Assembly (NCBI GenBank): GCA_017255395.1
Contig: JAFKDC010000016.1
Span: 62,001-126,000 of the forward strand
Source of the DNA: Enemella evansiae
GTDB lineage: Bacteria; Pseudomonadota; Alphaproteobacteria; Rhodobacterales; Rhodobacteraceae
Direction: 5' to 3'
DNA length: 64,000 bases
Shown: one piece after another, positions 8,441 through 20,597 of the stretch
How the letters are laid out: the number at the start of each line of letters is the position of its first letter
Position numbering within the stretch: position 1 is the first letter of the stretch
Made by a program: the position numbers and the translations under genes
Notes under the pieces: generated by a model
What the model was told of the DNA's origin: nothing
Database searches by the model: none
The model's input: only the letters and a program-made list of their open reading frames with translations

Positions 8441-8475
8441 AAGGCGCCGCAATCCCTTGCGACGCCTTCTTTATT
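8441..8475. terminator. Bidirectional terminator between small secreted gene and lon
   Basis: A 12-bp stem with one mismatch (AAGGCGCCGCAA/TTGCGACGCCTT, 8441-8468) has a T-rich tail on the plus strand (CTTTATTT) and a run of A bases before it, which gives T residues on the minus strand. It lies between two convergent stop codons. Confidence 0.75.
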
Positions 8476-8489
8476 TCCGACCAGAGCGT

Positions 8490-10901
<2,412 letters not shown>

Positions 10902-10982
10902 GCTCGCGTTTCCTGGTTATTGGCAAGACGGTCGGACCCCGCGTCGCGGCAGCCGTGGACCGTCTCCGGTCATGAGGAATGA

Positions 10983-11011
10983 AGGTGGGGTGTTATTAAC
11001 GGATTTTCAAC
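10983..11011 (-). promoter_or_regulatory. RpoH (sigma-32) type promoter of lon
   Basis: On the minus strand GTTGAAA is followed after 14 bases by CCCCACCT. The sigma-32 consensus is CTTGAAA, 11-15 bases, CCCCATNT. It points into lon, which is a heat-shock gene in most bacteria. Confidence 0.6.
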
Positions 11012-11136
11012 CGAAGCCCCTTGGCCTTCCGGGCAGTTTGGCGTGGCCCGGGGGGCGGCGCAAGCGCGGATTGGGAACAATCCACAGCAGGTTTCGCAGC
11101 ATCCTGCGGCGGGAACACCTGCGCCCCGGACCCGGC

Positions 11137-11301
11137 TCAGGCCTTGTCGTCCTTGGCCTGCGCGGCCTTCATGCGCGCCAGCAGGTCGGCCTTGTCGGCC
11201 TTGCCCCCGCGCGCGTCCTTGCCTGCGGGGCGGGTCTTGTTACCGTCGAAGCGCGGGGCGCCCTTGGCGGGCTTGGCGCCGCCGGATTTTCCGTAGTTCA
11301 T
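11137..11301 (-). CDS. Small basic protein, 54 aa, conserved hypothetical
   Basis: ATG 11301 follows AGGAGA at a good distance, so I choose it over longer upstream openings. The product is rich in Lys, Ala, Gly and Asp (KPAKGAPRFDGNKTRPAGK) with one likely helix near the end (KADLLARMKAAQA). No signal, membrane segment or known domain. The composition suggests a nucleic-acid or ribosome-associated small protein, but that is only an inference. Confidence 0.55.
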   Translation of the reverse strand: MNYGKSGGAKPAKGAPRFDGNKTRPAGKDARGGKADKADLLARMKAAQAKDDKA

Positions 11302-11439
11302 GGGAGACTCTCCTGGGGTGATCGACCGAAGATAAACACCGCGCGCGTCCGGGGCAATCGCTGACCTGCCCCGGCCCGCCGGAAATCCCCGGCTTCCATG
11401 TCGCGCGCGGGACAGCACCCCGCGCGCATCCCAGGGCCG

Positions 11440-12531
11440 TCAGGCGGGTTCTTCCTGCATGGTCGGATAATCGGTATAGCCCTCGCGGCCACCGCCGTAG
11501 TAGGTCGCCGGATCGCCTTCTTTCAACGCCGCCCCGGCCTTCAGGCGCGCGGCGAGGTCGGGGTTGGCGATATAGGGCCGCCCGAAGGCCACGAGGTCGG
11601 CATGCCCGCCCGAAACGGCATCCAGCGCCATCTGCCGGTCATAGCCGTTGTTGACCATCCACGCCCCGTCGAAACGCGCCTTCAGCGCATCCAGATCGAC
11701 GCCTTCGGGCAGGTCGCGCGCGCCCCCGGTCTGGCCCTCGATCAGGTGCAGATAGGCAAGGCCCCGCCCCGAGACGAAATCGACGAGGAACTCCCCCAGT
11801 GCCCCGGGGTCGCTGTCCGTGGCGCCATTGGCCCCAGAATAGGGCGAGATCCGCAGCCCCACATGGGCCGCGTCCCATGCCCCGGTCACCGCATCCAGCA
11901 CCTGCCCCAGCAGGCGGGCGCGGTTCTCGAAGGAACCGCCATAGGCGTCGGTGCGGGTGTTGGCGCCATCCTTCAGGAACTGGTCCAGCAGGTAGCCGTT
12001 CGCGCCATGCACCTCGACCCCGTCAAAGCCTGCCTCCCGGGCATTGCGGGTGGCCTGGGCAAAGGCCTCGACGATGCGCGGCAGCTCTTCCGCCTCCAGC
12101 GCGCGGGGTTCAGAGACCGCGACCATCTGCGCGCCGTCGAAGGTCTGCACCCCTTCGGCCCGGATCGCCGAGGGCGCCACCGGCGCCTTGCCGTCCTCTT
12201 GCAAAGATGTGTGGCTGATGCGGCCCACGTGCCAAAGCTGGATGACGATCCTGCCACCGGCCTCGTGCACCGCGTCGGTGACCTTCTTCCAGCCCGCGAT
12301 CTGTTCGGCGCTGTGGATGCCCGGCGTCCAGGCATAGCCCTTGCCCTCGGGGGTGATCTGGCTGGCCTCGGTGACGATCAGGCCCGCCCCGGCGCGCTGC
12401 CGGTAGTAATCGACGTGCATGTCAGAGGGCGCGTCGCCGTCGAAGGCACGATTGCGGGTCAGCGGGGCCATGACCACGCGATTTTTCAGGTCGATGGCGC
12501 CCAGCTTGAGGGGGTCGAACAGGGTCGACAT
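11440..12531 (-). CDS. NADH:flavin oxidoreductase, Old Yellow Enzyme (alkene reductase)
   Basis: 363 residues from ATG 12531, which has GAAAGGAG upstream; an in-frame start further up lacks one. The FMN-binding TIM barrel shows VVMAPLTRNRAFDG, the WHVGRISH block, the substrate-binding His/Asn pair in VEVHGANGYLLDQFL, and LVAFGRPYIANPDLAARL near the end. These fit the NemA/xenobiotic ene-reductase class, which reduces activated C=C bonds or nitro groups with NAD(P)H in the cytoplasm. Natural substrate unknown. Single gene. Confidence 0.9.
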   Translation of the reverse strand: MSTLFDPLKLGAIDLKNRVVMAPLTRNRAFDGDAPSDMHVDYYRQRAGAGLIVTEASQITPEGKGYAWTPGIHSAEQIAGWKKVTDAVHEAGGRIVIQLWHVGRISHTSLQEDGKAPVAPSAIRAEGVQTFDGAQMVAVSEPRALEAEELPRIVEAFAQATRNAREAGFDGVEVHGANGYLLDQFLKDGANTRTDAYGGSFENRARLLGQVLDAVTGAWDAAHVGLRISPYSGANGATDSDPGALGEFLVDFVSGRGLAYLHLIEGQTGGARDLPEGVDLDALKARFDGAWMVNNGYDRQMALDAVSGGHADLVAFGRPYIANPDLAARLKAGAALKEGDPATYYGGGREGYTDYPTMQEEPA

Positions 12532-12726
12532 GGCGCTCTCCTTTCGGTTTTGAACGTTGCGGGAAAAGATATGCATCGCCGCGCCCATGCCAAGCGAAGA
12601 CCGGGCGGGCAGGCCTCCACAGCTTCTGTGCGCAGATGCGCGGGAACCGGCGAGGCGTCCGAAGGAACCGCGCCGTGACGACAGGCGTGCCGGTCGCGGA
12701 AGGGGCATGCCAAAGACCGCAGACGC

Positions 12727-13812
12727 TCAGAAAAGCGCGGGCTGCTCGGCGGTCCCCAGCGGCGGGCGGAACAGATCGCAGCGCAGGTCCGGCTGCCTGC
12801 GGTCCAGCCCCAGCGCCCGGGTGGCGCGCCTGAACCGCTGGGCGATGATCTCGGCATAGGGTCCCTCGCCCCGCATCCGGTGGAACCACCTGGCGGAATA
12901 GACCTCTCCACCATGCATGGCGCGCAGGTGGTTCATGATCCGCGCGGCGCGGTCGGGGTAATATTCCGCCAGCCAGTCCTGCCAGAGCGGGGCCACCTCC
13001 AGCGGCAGGCGCAGCATGATCCAGCTTGCCGCATCCGCCCCGGCCTCGGCGCCCGCCGTCAGGATCGCCTCGATCTCGGGGTCGGTGAGCGCCGGCACCA
13101 CCGGAGAGACCATGATCCGCACCGGAATGCCCGCCCCGGTCAGGCGGCGGATCGTCTCCAGCCGCCTGCGGGGCGCCGGCACGCGCGGCTCCATCCGGCG
13201 GCTGAGCATGGCGTCCAGTGTGGTGACGGACAGGCCCACGCGCACCAGACCGCGCGCCGCCATGGGCGCAAGGATGTCGACGTCACGCTCGACCAGAGTG
13301 CCCTTGGTGACGATCCCGACCGGGTGGCCGAAATCCGACAGCACCTTCAGGCAGGCGCGCATGATGCCGCGCTCTTTCTCGATCGGCTGATAGGGGTCGG
13401 TGTTGGTGCCGATGGCCAGCGGCGCGACGGCATAGCCCCGGCGCCGCAACTCGCGATCCAGCACCACGGGCGCCTCTGGCCGGGCCACCAGCCGGGTCTC
13501 GAAGTCCAGCCCCGGCGACAGGCCCAGCCAGGCATGCGAGGGCCGGGCAAAGCAGTAGATGCAGCCGTGTTCACAGCCGCGATAGGGGTTCAGCGTGCGG
13601 TCGAAGGGAATGTCCGGGGACCGCACGTAGTTGATGACCGACCGGGGCCGTTCCTCGGTCACGATGGTGCGCAGGGCGGCCTGCTCTTCGGGGATGTCCC
13701 AGCCATCGTGTTCGTCGTGGCGGCTGTGCACCTCGTAGCGGCCGCTGTCACGGCTGGCCGCGCCCCGACCGGGGCGTAGATCGGGCGATACGGGGCGGGC
13801 GGGCGCGGACAT
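12727..13812 (-). CDS. PA0069-type radical SAM protein (SplB-like), SOS-boxed
   Basis: 361 residues from ATG 13812. The radical SAM cluster motif is CEHGCIYC (CX3CX2C). It sits in RTLNPYRG-CEHGC, as in the COG1533 family that includes spore photoproduct lyase relatives, and a SAM-site glycine run follows later (VGIVTKG, VRVGLSVTT). A start at 13854 is also in frame, but then a perfect LexA-type box (13825-13839) would lie inside the gene, so I prefer 13812. The box suggests DNA-damage induction and thus a repair or damage-tolerance role, which is not proven for this family. Divergent from the corrinoid gene. Confidence 0.88.
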   Translation of the reverse strand: MSAPARPVSPDLRPGRGAASRDSGRYEVHSRHDEHDGWDIPEEQAALRTIVTEERPRSVINYVRSPDIPFDRTLNPYRGCEHGCIYCFARPSHAWLGLSPGLDFETRLVARPEAPVVLDRELRRRGYAVAPLAIGTNTDPYQPIEKERGIMRACLKVLSDFGHPVGIVTKGTLVERDVDILAPMAARGLVRVGLSVTTLDAMLSRRMEPRVPAPRRRLETIRRLTGAGIPVRIMVSPVVPALTDPEIEAILTAGAEAGADAASWIMLRLPLEVAPLWQDWLAEYYPDRAARIMNHLRAMHGGEVYSARWFHRMRGEGPYAEIIAQRFRRATRALGLDRRQPDLRCDLFRPPLGTAEQPALF

Positions 13813-13824
13813 GCCGCCACAATA

Positions 13825-13839
13825 GAACATTAAGAGAAC
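13825..13839. promoter_or_regulatory. SOS box (LexA site) upstream of the radical SAM gene
   Basis: GAAC-N7-GAAC on the plus strand, that is GTTC-TCTTAAT-GTTC on the minus strand, 12 bases before the radical SAM start. It matches the direct-repeat LexA site GTTC-N7-GTTC established for alphaproteobacteria such as Rhodobacter. The lexA gene in this window has the same kind of site. Confidence 0.8.
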
Positions 13840-13986
13840 ATTTGCAATCCGCATGGCAGAGTGCCGCCACAGGTCGGTCCCGCCTTCCCGCGTGTCGCAA
13901 TCCGCCAACTGCCCGGCGGCGGGAACGACGCATACTCGCAGGAAGATCGGCCCCTGCACCGGGGCCAGGCTCAGGGAAAGCGCGCC

Positions 13987-14691
<705 letters not shown>

Positions 14692-15135
14692 CCGCCCCAC
14701 TCTGCCGCAACCGGCGCGGGACGCGCCAGACCGGCTGCCCCCGGGGTGATCGCCCTGCACCGCCCCACCCGGCGCGACAAGGGCGCGCGGCCCCTGCCCG
14801 CCACACCGGCGGCACGCCGCCGCGCTCCGGCCCGCACGGCCCCCCGGGGTACGGCGGCGGCAGGGCAGCCTTGTTCCGCATCCTCGGCCTGCGGCTCTCC
14901 GCAAGCAGGCCCGAGGGCGCGGCCCACAGCGCCTTGCAGGAAGCCCCTGCGCCAAGCCGCTGCCAGCGCGCAGGCACCCGGCACGGCCTGGCCAATCACC
15001 GCCTTCGTCCGCTGCCTAATTTCTCAGCACATGGGCAAGTTTCCGTGACCCTGCGCCCAAACACCGCGTGCCGGGGCAATTGGGGTTTTTCTTCCCCAGG
15101 ATTTGCCACATATTGTTCAGAGAGAGGAGACCGTT
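14692..15135. other. GC-rich intergenic stretch, no gene recognised
   Basis: About 444 bases between the corrinoid gene and the small membrane protein. I find no start with a ribosome site and no known product in any frame, and no cobalamin riboswitch signature. A short hairpin (GGGG/CCCC around GTTTTTCTT, near 15080-15105) and an AGAGAGGAG ribosome site close the stretch before 15136. Confidence 0.4.
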
Positions 15136-15309
15136 ATGCCTGTGACGTTTTTCGCCCTGCTGATCCTCGCGGTTCTTGCCGCCGCCGCCCTGACCGTCTG
15201 GGCCCTGTCCTCGTGGGGTCTGCTGACGGTGATCCCCGTTCTGCTCGCGCTTGCGCTGCTCGCCCGCTGGGGCCTTGCGCATGTGCCCTATGACGACCCG
15301 CACCCCTGA
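15136..15309 (+). CDS. Small two-helix membrane protein, 57 aa
   Basis: ATG 15136 follows a strong AGAGAGGAG site. Two hydrophobic segments (VTFFALLILAVLAAAALTVW, then GLLTVIPVLLALALLARWG) leave a short polar C-terminus (HVPYDDPHP). Its last codons overlap the start of the DUF1638 gene by 20 bases, so the two are translationally coupled. Function unknown; the coupling suggests a membrane partner or leader for the DUF1638 protein. Confidence 0.6.
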   Translation: MPVTFFALLILAVLAAAALTVWALSSWGLLTVIPVLLALALLARWGLAHVPYDDPHP

Positions 15310-15931
15310 CGACGCCGCGCTGACGCGGGCGGGGCTGGCGCCCTCGGGCCGGGGGCGCGTCCTGCTGATCGCCTGCGGCGCGCTGGCGCGCGAAATCCTC
15401 GACCTGAAGCGACTGAACGGCTGGGATCACCTCGATCTGACCTGCCTGCCCGCGATCCTGCACAACCACCCCGAGCGGATCACCGATGCGGTCCGCACGG
15501 TGGTGGCCCGGCATCGCGGGGCCTACGACCGCCTCTGCATCGTCTACGCCGATTGCGGCACCGGCGGCGCCCTTCAGGCCGCCTGCGCCGAACTGGGCGT
15601 CGAGATGATCGCCGGCCCGCATTGCTATGCCTTCTTCGACGGGTTGGCGCGGTTCGAGGCGCGCGACGAGGTCACCGCCTTCTACCTCACCGATTTCCTG
15701 GCGCGACAGTTCGATGCCTTCGTCTGGGTACCGCTTGGCCTCGACCGTCACCCCGAACTGCGCGACCTGTATTTCGGCAACTACGAGCGGCTCGTCTACC
15801 TCGCCCAGACCGACGACCCGGCCCTCACCGAAAAGGCCCGCGCCAATGCCGACCGGCTGGGCCTGGCCTTCGAGCGCCGCTTCACCGGCTACGGCGACCT
15901 GGCCCGCGCGATAGAAGCCTGGGCCGTCTGA
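15290..15931 (+). CDS. DUF1638 domain protein
   Basis: 213 residues from ATG 15290 inside the preceding gene. Family features: RVLLIACGALAREILDL at the start, CLPAILHNHPERI, then YADCGTGGALQAAC and GPHCYAFFDG, which look like a small-molecule or metal site with conserved Cys and His. DUF1638 proteins co-occur with corrinoid methyltransferase systems in many bacteria and archaea, and the corrinoid protein gene lies just upstream. A role in B12-dependent methyl transfer or in reactivation is plausible but undetermined. Confidence 0.85.
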   Translation: MTTRTPDDAALTRAGLAPSGRGRVLLIACGALAREILDLKRLNGWDHLDLTCLPAILHNHPERITDAVRTVVARHRGAYDRLCIVYADCGTGGALQAACAELGVEMIAGPHCYAFFDGLARFEARDEVTAFYLTDFLARQFDAFVWVPLGLDRHPELRDLYFGNYERLVYLAQTDDPALTEKARANADRLGLAFERRFTGYGDLARAIEAWAV

Positions 15932-15981
15932 GCGACCCGCCCGGCAGCCAGGCCCCGAGACCCGACCCGCCCCAAGGCCCC

Positions 15982-16015
15982 CTTCTTCTTTGGTCCCGAA
16001 ATACCTCGGAGAGCG
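15982..16015 (-). repeat. Dispersed intergenic element, copy 1
   Basis: Plus strand CTTCTTTGGTCCCGAAATACCTCGGAG. Read on the minus strand it lies about 80 bases after the polysaccharide deacetylase stop and contains CCGAGG-TATT-TCGGGA. Related copies sit at 56942-56972 and 63726-63757, in each case oriented the same way after a gene end. Possibly a terminator-like or repetitive extragenic element of this lineage. Confidence 0.6.
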
Positions 16016-16095
16016 CGAGAGGCAGCGCCCCTCGCAGGGCCGCGCAGCGGGCCTTGCCCCGAACCGGTCTTGCGCGGGCAAGAAATCTGCCGCGA

Positions 16096-18120
16096 TCACT
16101 CCACCGCGCGCAGCGATTCCGCCAGCACCGTCGAGACCGGCACCAGCGTGATGGTCGAGCCGCGATCCTGCAGCCCCCAGAGCACCAGCGCCGAGACCGT
16201 ATCGGCGCGCAGGCGGCCCACCATGACCACGGCGCCCTCCTGCCGGGCGCGGAAGGCGGCCTGGTCGAAGATCCGCCGGATCACATTGGCCGACTGGCCC
16301 TCTGCGTCGAAATCCCGGAACAGCGAGGCCGAGGGCACGCCCTCTTTCAGCGCCAGTTTCTGCGTGGTGTTCAGCCCCTTCGGCACCATGACCAGCCCGT
16401 GACCGGAGGCCAGCAGGTAGTCCGTCGTCTGCGCCGCCACGTCGCGGTCGGCCTGAAGGCTGCCAGAGCTGTCCTCCAGCACCGCCACCGCCTGCGGCAC
16501 GGCGCCCAGGGCACCGGCAAGGGCGGTCTCCACGTCCGAGGGCAAGGCCCCCGCCGGCACCGCGCCCACCGCCATGACCTCGAAGCCAAGCGCGCGATAG
16601 CCCGCCGCCGCCCCCTGCGGGTCCGGGTGGCCCGGCGCGATGGCGAAGGTCACGGGAAAGGGGAAGCTCTCCAGCGCCTCGGGCCCAAGCGGGCCAGAGC
16701 CGTCGTCGATCAGCACAACCGCCATGCGCGGCACCCCGGCGGGAGCCTCGAAGGCGGCGGCGTTGCGGACCAGCGGGCTGTCCCCGGGCAGGGCCGCAAG
16801 GGCAGAAGGCGCGGTTTCGGGCGCATCCGGCTGCGCCTCCGGGGCCTCGGGCGCATCGGCGGTGATGCTGGGCAGGCGGTTCTGCTGCACAGCGGGCTCG
16901 CGGTTCGACACCAGCGACCCGGCGCGGGTCTGAAGGCGGCCCTGCTCCGCCTCCTCCGCTGTCTCGGGGTCTTCCTCGGCAGTGTCCGGCGCGTCTCTGA
17001 CGACGTCGGGGCCGTCCTCAGCAATCTCCGGCACGTCGGTCAAAGCCTCGGGGCCGTCCTCCGTACTCTCCGGCGCGCCGGTCAGAGCCTCGGGGTTTTC
17101 CGCCGCAGTCCCCGGCGCCTCGGCCCGCAGCCCGGGGCCTTCTTCCACGGGCTTCGGCGGCAGGCCGGGATCGGCAGAGACCTGCGGCTCGGCCTCGGGG
17201 TCCGGTGCGCCCGGGCTGGCCTGCGGGGCGGCGCCCTGACCCAGCGGCGAAACCGGCTCGACCGGTGTCAGCGCGGCAAGGTCCAGCGTCTGCGCCACTT
17301 CCGCCCCGGCAGCGGGCGGCGCCTCGGGAGTGTCCCCGACCGCAGGGTCGGCGGGCGGTGCCGTCCCCGTCCCGTCCGGCGCCGCATCGTCGGCCCCGGG
17401 GTCCGGGACCCCCGCCGGTGTGCCGGACCGGGCCACCTCGGTCAGCGGCTCGGGTGCGGGCGCCGGGTCCTCTTCGGGCTCTGCCGGGGCAAGGGTCAGG
17501 TCTACGCCGCGGTCCCCGGCCTGAACGGTGGTCTCGATCCGTTCCGGGACCCGAGCCACCGGATCGGGCGCCGTCTCTGCCAGGGGCTGCGCCGCCGCCT
17601 CCCCCGGACGCGGATCTCCGGGCCGGGCCCCGGCGGCAGCACCGGGTGCCGCACTGGCCTCTGGTGCGGCAAGGCTGCCCGGCACATCGGTGTCGGCCTC
17701 CGGGGCCGGTCCGGCTGTCTCCGCGCCCCGCCCTGCGGGTCCATCCGGGACAAGGCGATCCGGGACGGGCGCCTCCCCTGCCTCCGGCGCCAGATCCGTC
17801 CCGGCGGCGGTCACCGGGTCCGCACCCCCGCCAGCCCCCGCCGGGCCCCCGACGGCGACATCCGCATCTGCAACGCCCGTCTCAGGGCCGGTCGCCCCAT
17901 CCCCGACAGCGGCACCATCCGCCGCCCCATCGTCAGCACGGCCCCCGGGATCGGCGACGACCTCCGTCCCCGTGATCGCCGGGCCGGTCGTTGCGTCCGG
18001 ACTTGTCCGGGAGGGAAACCCGGTCTCGGCCACCGGTCCAGTCATCACCGACAGACCCGCGGCGGCGCCTACCGCCACAACCCCGCCCCAGATCGCTCCG
18101 ATCACAAAACCCTTGGCCAT
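16096..18120 (-). CDS. Divergent polysaccharide deacetylase family protein with long linker
   Basis: 674 residues. Residues 1-30 form a membrane anchor or signal (MAKGFVIGAIWGGVVAVGAAAG). Residues about 40-430 are a low-complexity linker rich in Ala, Pro, Glu, Asp and Gly with no predicted fold. The last 240 residues are the divergent polysaccharide deacetylase domain (YibQ type): PRMAVVLIDDGSGPLG, FPFPVTFAIAPGHPD and VPAGALPSDVETALAG, ending TVLAESLRAVE. The family has a NodB-like barrel and works in the periplasm, probably on cell-wall or surface glycan; the substrate is unknown. ATG 18120 is the start that gives the hydrophobic N-terminus. Divergent from trpG. Confidence 0.85.
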   Translation of the reverse strand: MAKGFVIGAIWGGVVAVGAAAGLSVMTGPVAETGFPSRTSPDATTGPAITGTEVVADPGGRADDGAADGAAVGDGATGPETGVADADVAVGGPAGAGGGADPVTAAGTDLAPEAGEAPVPDRLVPDGPAGRGAETAGPAPEADTDVPGSLAAPEASAAPGAAAGARPGDPRPGEAAAQPLAETAPDPVARVPERIETTVQAGDRGVDLTLAPAEPEEDPAPAPEPLTEVARSGTPAGVPDPGADDAAPDGTGTAPPADPAVGDTPEAPPAAGAEVAQTLDLAALTPVEPVSPLGQGAAPQASPGAPDPEAEPQVSADPGLPPKPVEEGPGLRAEAPGTAAENPEALTGAPESTEDGPEALTDVPEIAEDGPDVVRDAPDTAEEDPETAEEAEQGRLQTRAGSLVSNREPAVQQNRLPSITADAPEAPEAQPDAPETAPSALAALPGDSPLVRNAAAFEAPAGVPRMAVVLIDDGSGPLGPEALESFPFPVTFAIAPGHPDPQGAAAGYRALGFEVMAVGAVPAGALPSDVETALAGALGAVPQAVAVLEDSSGSLQADRDVAAQTTDYLLASGHGLVMVPKGLNTTQKLALKEGVPSASLFRDFDAEGQSANVIRRIFDQAAFRARQEGAVVMVGRLRADTVSALVLWGLQDRGSTITLVPVSTVLAESLRAVE

Positions 18121-18270
18121 GCCGCCCGTCTCCGCCCTTGTCGCGCCTCGTCTCTTCGGCGGTCCGTGCCCGCCCCGCCTCTGGTGTCGGGGCCTTGACG
18201 CCATGCCGCCTGCCTGCGCATGTATACCGCGACCAAGACCCCTCCCGCCAGCCCCGAGAGACGGATTCCC

Positions 18271-18852
18271 ATGCTTCTGCTGATAGATAACTACGACAGC
18301 TTCACCTATAACCTCGTCCACTACCTCGGCGAGCTCGGGGCTGACGTGCAGGTCTGGCGGAACGACGCGCTGGACGTGCAGCAGGCCATGGCGATGAATC
18401 CCGCCGGGATCGTCCTGTCGCCGGGCCCCTGCGACCCGGATCGCGCGGGCATCTGCCTTGCGCTGACGCAGGCGGCGGCAGAGACGCGCACGCCGCTTCT
18501 GGGCGTCTGCCTCGGCCACCAGACCGTCGGGCAGGCCTTCGGCGGCACGGTGGTGCGCCACGACGAGATCGTGCACGGCAAAATGGGCGAGATCCACCAC
18601 AGCGGCAACAGCGTCTTTCGCGGCCTGCCCTCGCCGCTGCAGGCGACGCGCTACCACTCTCTGGTGGTGCGGCGCAGCGACCTGCCCGATGCGCTGGAGG
18701 TCACCGCAGAGCTGTCGGACGGCACCATCATGGGGCTGGCGCATCGCGATTTGCCGATCCACGGCGTGCAGTTCCACCCCGAGAGCATCCGCTCGGAACA
18801 CGGCCACGCCATGCTGCAAAACTTCCTCGACGCCCTGAAGGTGCCGGCATGA
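18271..18852 (+). CDS. trpG: Anthranilate synthase component II (glutamine amidotransferase)
   Basis: 193 residues, normal size. It starts [19 protein letters not shown]. The nucleophile Cys80 is in GVCLGHQ and the His-Glu pair is in GVQFHPESI. It releases ammonia from glutamine for TrpE, whose gene is not in the window. First gene of the trp run; its TGA overlaps the trpD ATG (ATGA), which indicates coupling. Confidence 0.97.
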   Translation: MLLLIDNYDSFTYNLVHYLGELGADVQVWRNDALDVQQAMAMNPAGIVLSPGPCDPDRAGICLALTQAAAETRTPLLGVCLGHQTVGQAFGGTVVRHDEIVHGKMGEIHHSGNSVFRGLPSPLQATRYHSLVVRRSDLPDALEVTAELSDGTIMGLAHRDLPIHGVQFHPESIRSEHGHAMLQNFLDALKVPA

Positions 18853-19865
18853 GCGACGACCTGCGCCCGCTCATCAGCAAGGCCGCAGACCGCCCGCTGT
18901 CCCGCGCCGAGGCCGAGGCGGCCTTCGGCATCCTCTTCGAGGGACAGGCCACCCCCGCCCAGATCGGCGGCCTGCTGATGGCCATGCGCACGCGCGGCGA
19001 GACGGTGGACGAATATGCCGCCGCCGCCGACGTCATGCGCTCCAAGTGCAACCCGGTGAAGGCACCGGCGGGCGCGATGGACATCGTCGGCACCGGCGGC
19101 GACGGCAAGGGCACGCTGAACATCTCGACCGCCACGGCCTTCGCCGTCGCGGGCGCGGGCGTGCCGGTGGCCAAGCACGGCAACCGCAACCTGTCGTCCA
19201 AGTCCGGCGCGGCGGATGCGCTGGGGCAGATGGGCATTCAGGTCATGGTCGGCCCGGATGTGGTCGAGAAGGCGCTGGCCGAGGTCGGCATCTGCTTCAT
19301 GATGGCGCCGATGCACCATCCCGCCATGGCCCATGTCGGCCCGGTGCGGGCCGAGCTTGGCACCCGGACGATCTTCAACATCCTCGGCCCGCTGACCAAC
19401 CCGGCGGGCGTGAAGCGCCAGTTGACCGGCGCCTTCTCGCGCGATCTGATCCGGCCCATGGCGGAAACGCTGGGGCAGCTTGGGTCGGAACGGGCCTGGC
19501 TGGTGCACGGCTCGGACGGCACCGACGAGTTGACGATAACCGGGGTGTCCTGGGTCGCGGCGCTGGAAGAGGACGGCATGATCCGCGAGGTCGAGATCCA
19601 CCCCGAGGACGCGGGCCTGCCGGTGCATCCCTTCGAGGCCATCGTCGGCGGCACGCCCGAGGAAAACGGCCGCGCCTTCCGCGCCCTGCTGGGCGGCGAG
19701 GCGGGCGCCTACCGCGACGCGGTGCTGCTGAATGCCGCCGCCGCGCTTGTGATCGCGGGCCGCGCCACCGACCTGCGCGAGGGCACGGCCAAGGCCCGCG
19801 AGAGCATCGACAGCGGCGCGGCACTGGCGAGGGTAGAGGCGCTGGCAAAGGTAACCTCCGCCTGA
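18849..19865 (+). CDS. trpD: Anthranilate phosphoribosyltransferase
   Basis: 338 residues. The PRPP-binding loop [13 protein letters not shown], the anthranilate-site segment [21 protein letters not shown] and the later block [15 protein letters not shown] are all present. It converts anthranilate and PRPP to phosphoribosyl-anthranilate, the second step of tryptophan synthesis. Overlaps trpG by 4 bases. A twin palindrome (19872-19917) separates it from ung. Confidence 0.97.
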   Translation: MSDDLRPLISKAADRPLSRAEAEAAFGILFEGQATPAQIGGLLMAMRTRGETVDEYAAAADVMRSKCNPVKAPAGAMDIVGTGGDGKGTLNISTATAFAVAGAGVPVAKHGNRNLSSKSGAADALGQMGIQVMVGPDVVEKALAEVGICFMMAPMHHPAMAHVGPVRAELGTRTIFNILGPLTNPAGVKRQLTGAFSRDLIRPMAETLGQLGSERAWLVHGSDGTDELTITGVSWVAALEEDGMIREVEIHPEDAGLPVHPFEAIVGGTPEENGRAFRALLGGEAGAYRDAVLLNAAAALVIAGRATDLREGTAKARESIDSGAALARVEALAKVTSA

Positions 19866-19871
19866 TGGGGG

Positions 19872-19917
19872 GCAAAAGTCTTCGAAGACTTTTGCAAATT
19901 CCATCCATGGAATTTGC
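19872..19917. repeat. Twin perfect palindromes after trpD
   Basis: The first is a 24-bp perfect palindrome (GCAAAAGTCTTC plus its mirror, 19872-19895). The second, GCAAATTCCAT-CC-ATGGAATTTGC (19894-19917), shares its first two bases with the end of the first. Together they form two back-to-back hairpins or one complex structure. The same two core types (TCTTCGAAGA and CAT-CC-ATG) occur in the opposite order between moeA and lexA at 23058-23099. Confidence 0.85.
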
Positions 19918-19940
19918 CACCGACCGCCGGAGAGCCTGAC

Positions 19941-20594
19941 GTGACCACACTGCCACCACCGCCCGCCGCATGGGCGCATCTACCGTTCTTCGCAGGCGCC
20001 TACCCCACCATCGCCAAGCGGTTGCGGGGCGTCACGGACGTACTGCCGCCCGCGCATCAGGTCTTTGCCGCGCTCGAGGCCTGCCCGCCCGATGCAACCC
20101 GCGTCGTGATCCTCGGGCAGGACCCATACCCGACGCCGGGCCATGCGCATGGACTTGCCTTCTCGGTCGAGCCTGACGTCCGCCCGCTTCCCCGGTCGCT
20201 GACCAACATCTTCAAGGAAATGACCGACGATCTCGGCGCTTGCCCGCCCGACGGCGACCTGCGGTTCTGGGCCCGGCAGGGCGTGCTGCTGCTGAACACC
20301 GCGCTCACCGTGCCCGCCGGACAGGCCGGGGGCCACGCGCGTCTTGGCTGGACCACCCTGACGCAGGAGGTGCTGGAGGCGCTGAACGACGCCCCGCGCG
20401 CCTATATCCTCTGGGGCCGCCACGCGCAGGGCTTCGCGCCGCGCCTGACCCACCCGGACGCGCTGATCCTGCACTCCGCTCACCCCTCGCCGCTGTCCGC
20501 CCGGCGCGGCTTTTTCGGCTCGCGCCCCTTTTCGCGGGTGAACGACTGGCTTATTGCCAGAGGCGAGACCCCGATCGACTGGACGAGAGGCTAG
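19941..20594 (+). CDS. ung: Uracil-DNA glycosylase
   Basis: 217 residues from GTG 19941, which follows GGAGAG; TTG 19914 is upstream but inside the palindrome. Family 1 motifs: water-activating loop GQDPYPTPGHAHGLAFS, uracil-binding LLLNTALTV, and the minor-groove loop HPSPLSARRGFFGS. It removes uracil from DNA to start base-excision repair. It sits between trpD and trpC, which it interrupts, with a twin palindrome before it and 3 bases to trpC. Confidence 0.95.
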   Translation: MTTLPPPPAAWAHLPFFAGAYPTIAKRLRGVTDVLPPAHQVFAALEACPPDATRVVILGQDPYPTPGHAHGLAFSVEPDVRPLPRSLTNIFKEMTDDLGACPPDGDLRFWARQGVLLLNTALTVPAGQAGGHARLGWTTLTQEVLEALNDAPRAYILWGRHAQGFAPRLTHPDALILHSAHPSPLSARRGFFGSRPFSRVNDWLIARGETPIDWTRG

Positions 20595-20597
20595 ACC

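Noticed and set aside
14692-15135. Possible cobalamin riboswitch between corrinoid gene and DUF1638
   Set aside because: I could not find the conserved B12-box core or pairing pattern; the stretch is only GC-rich.
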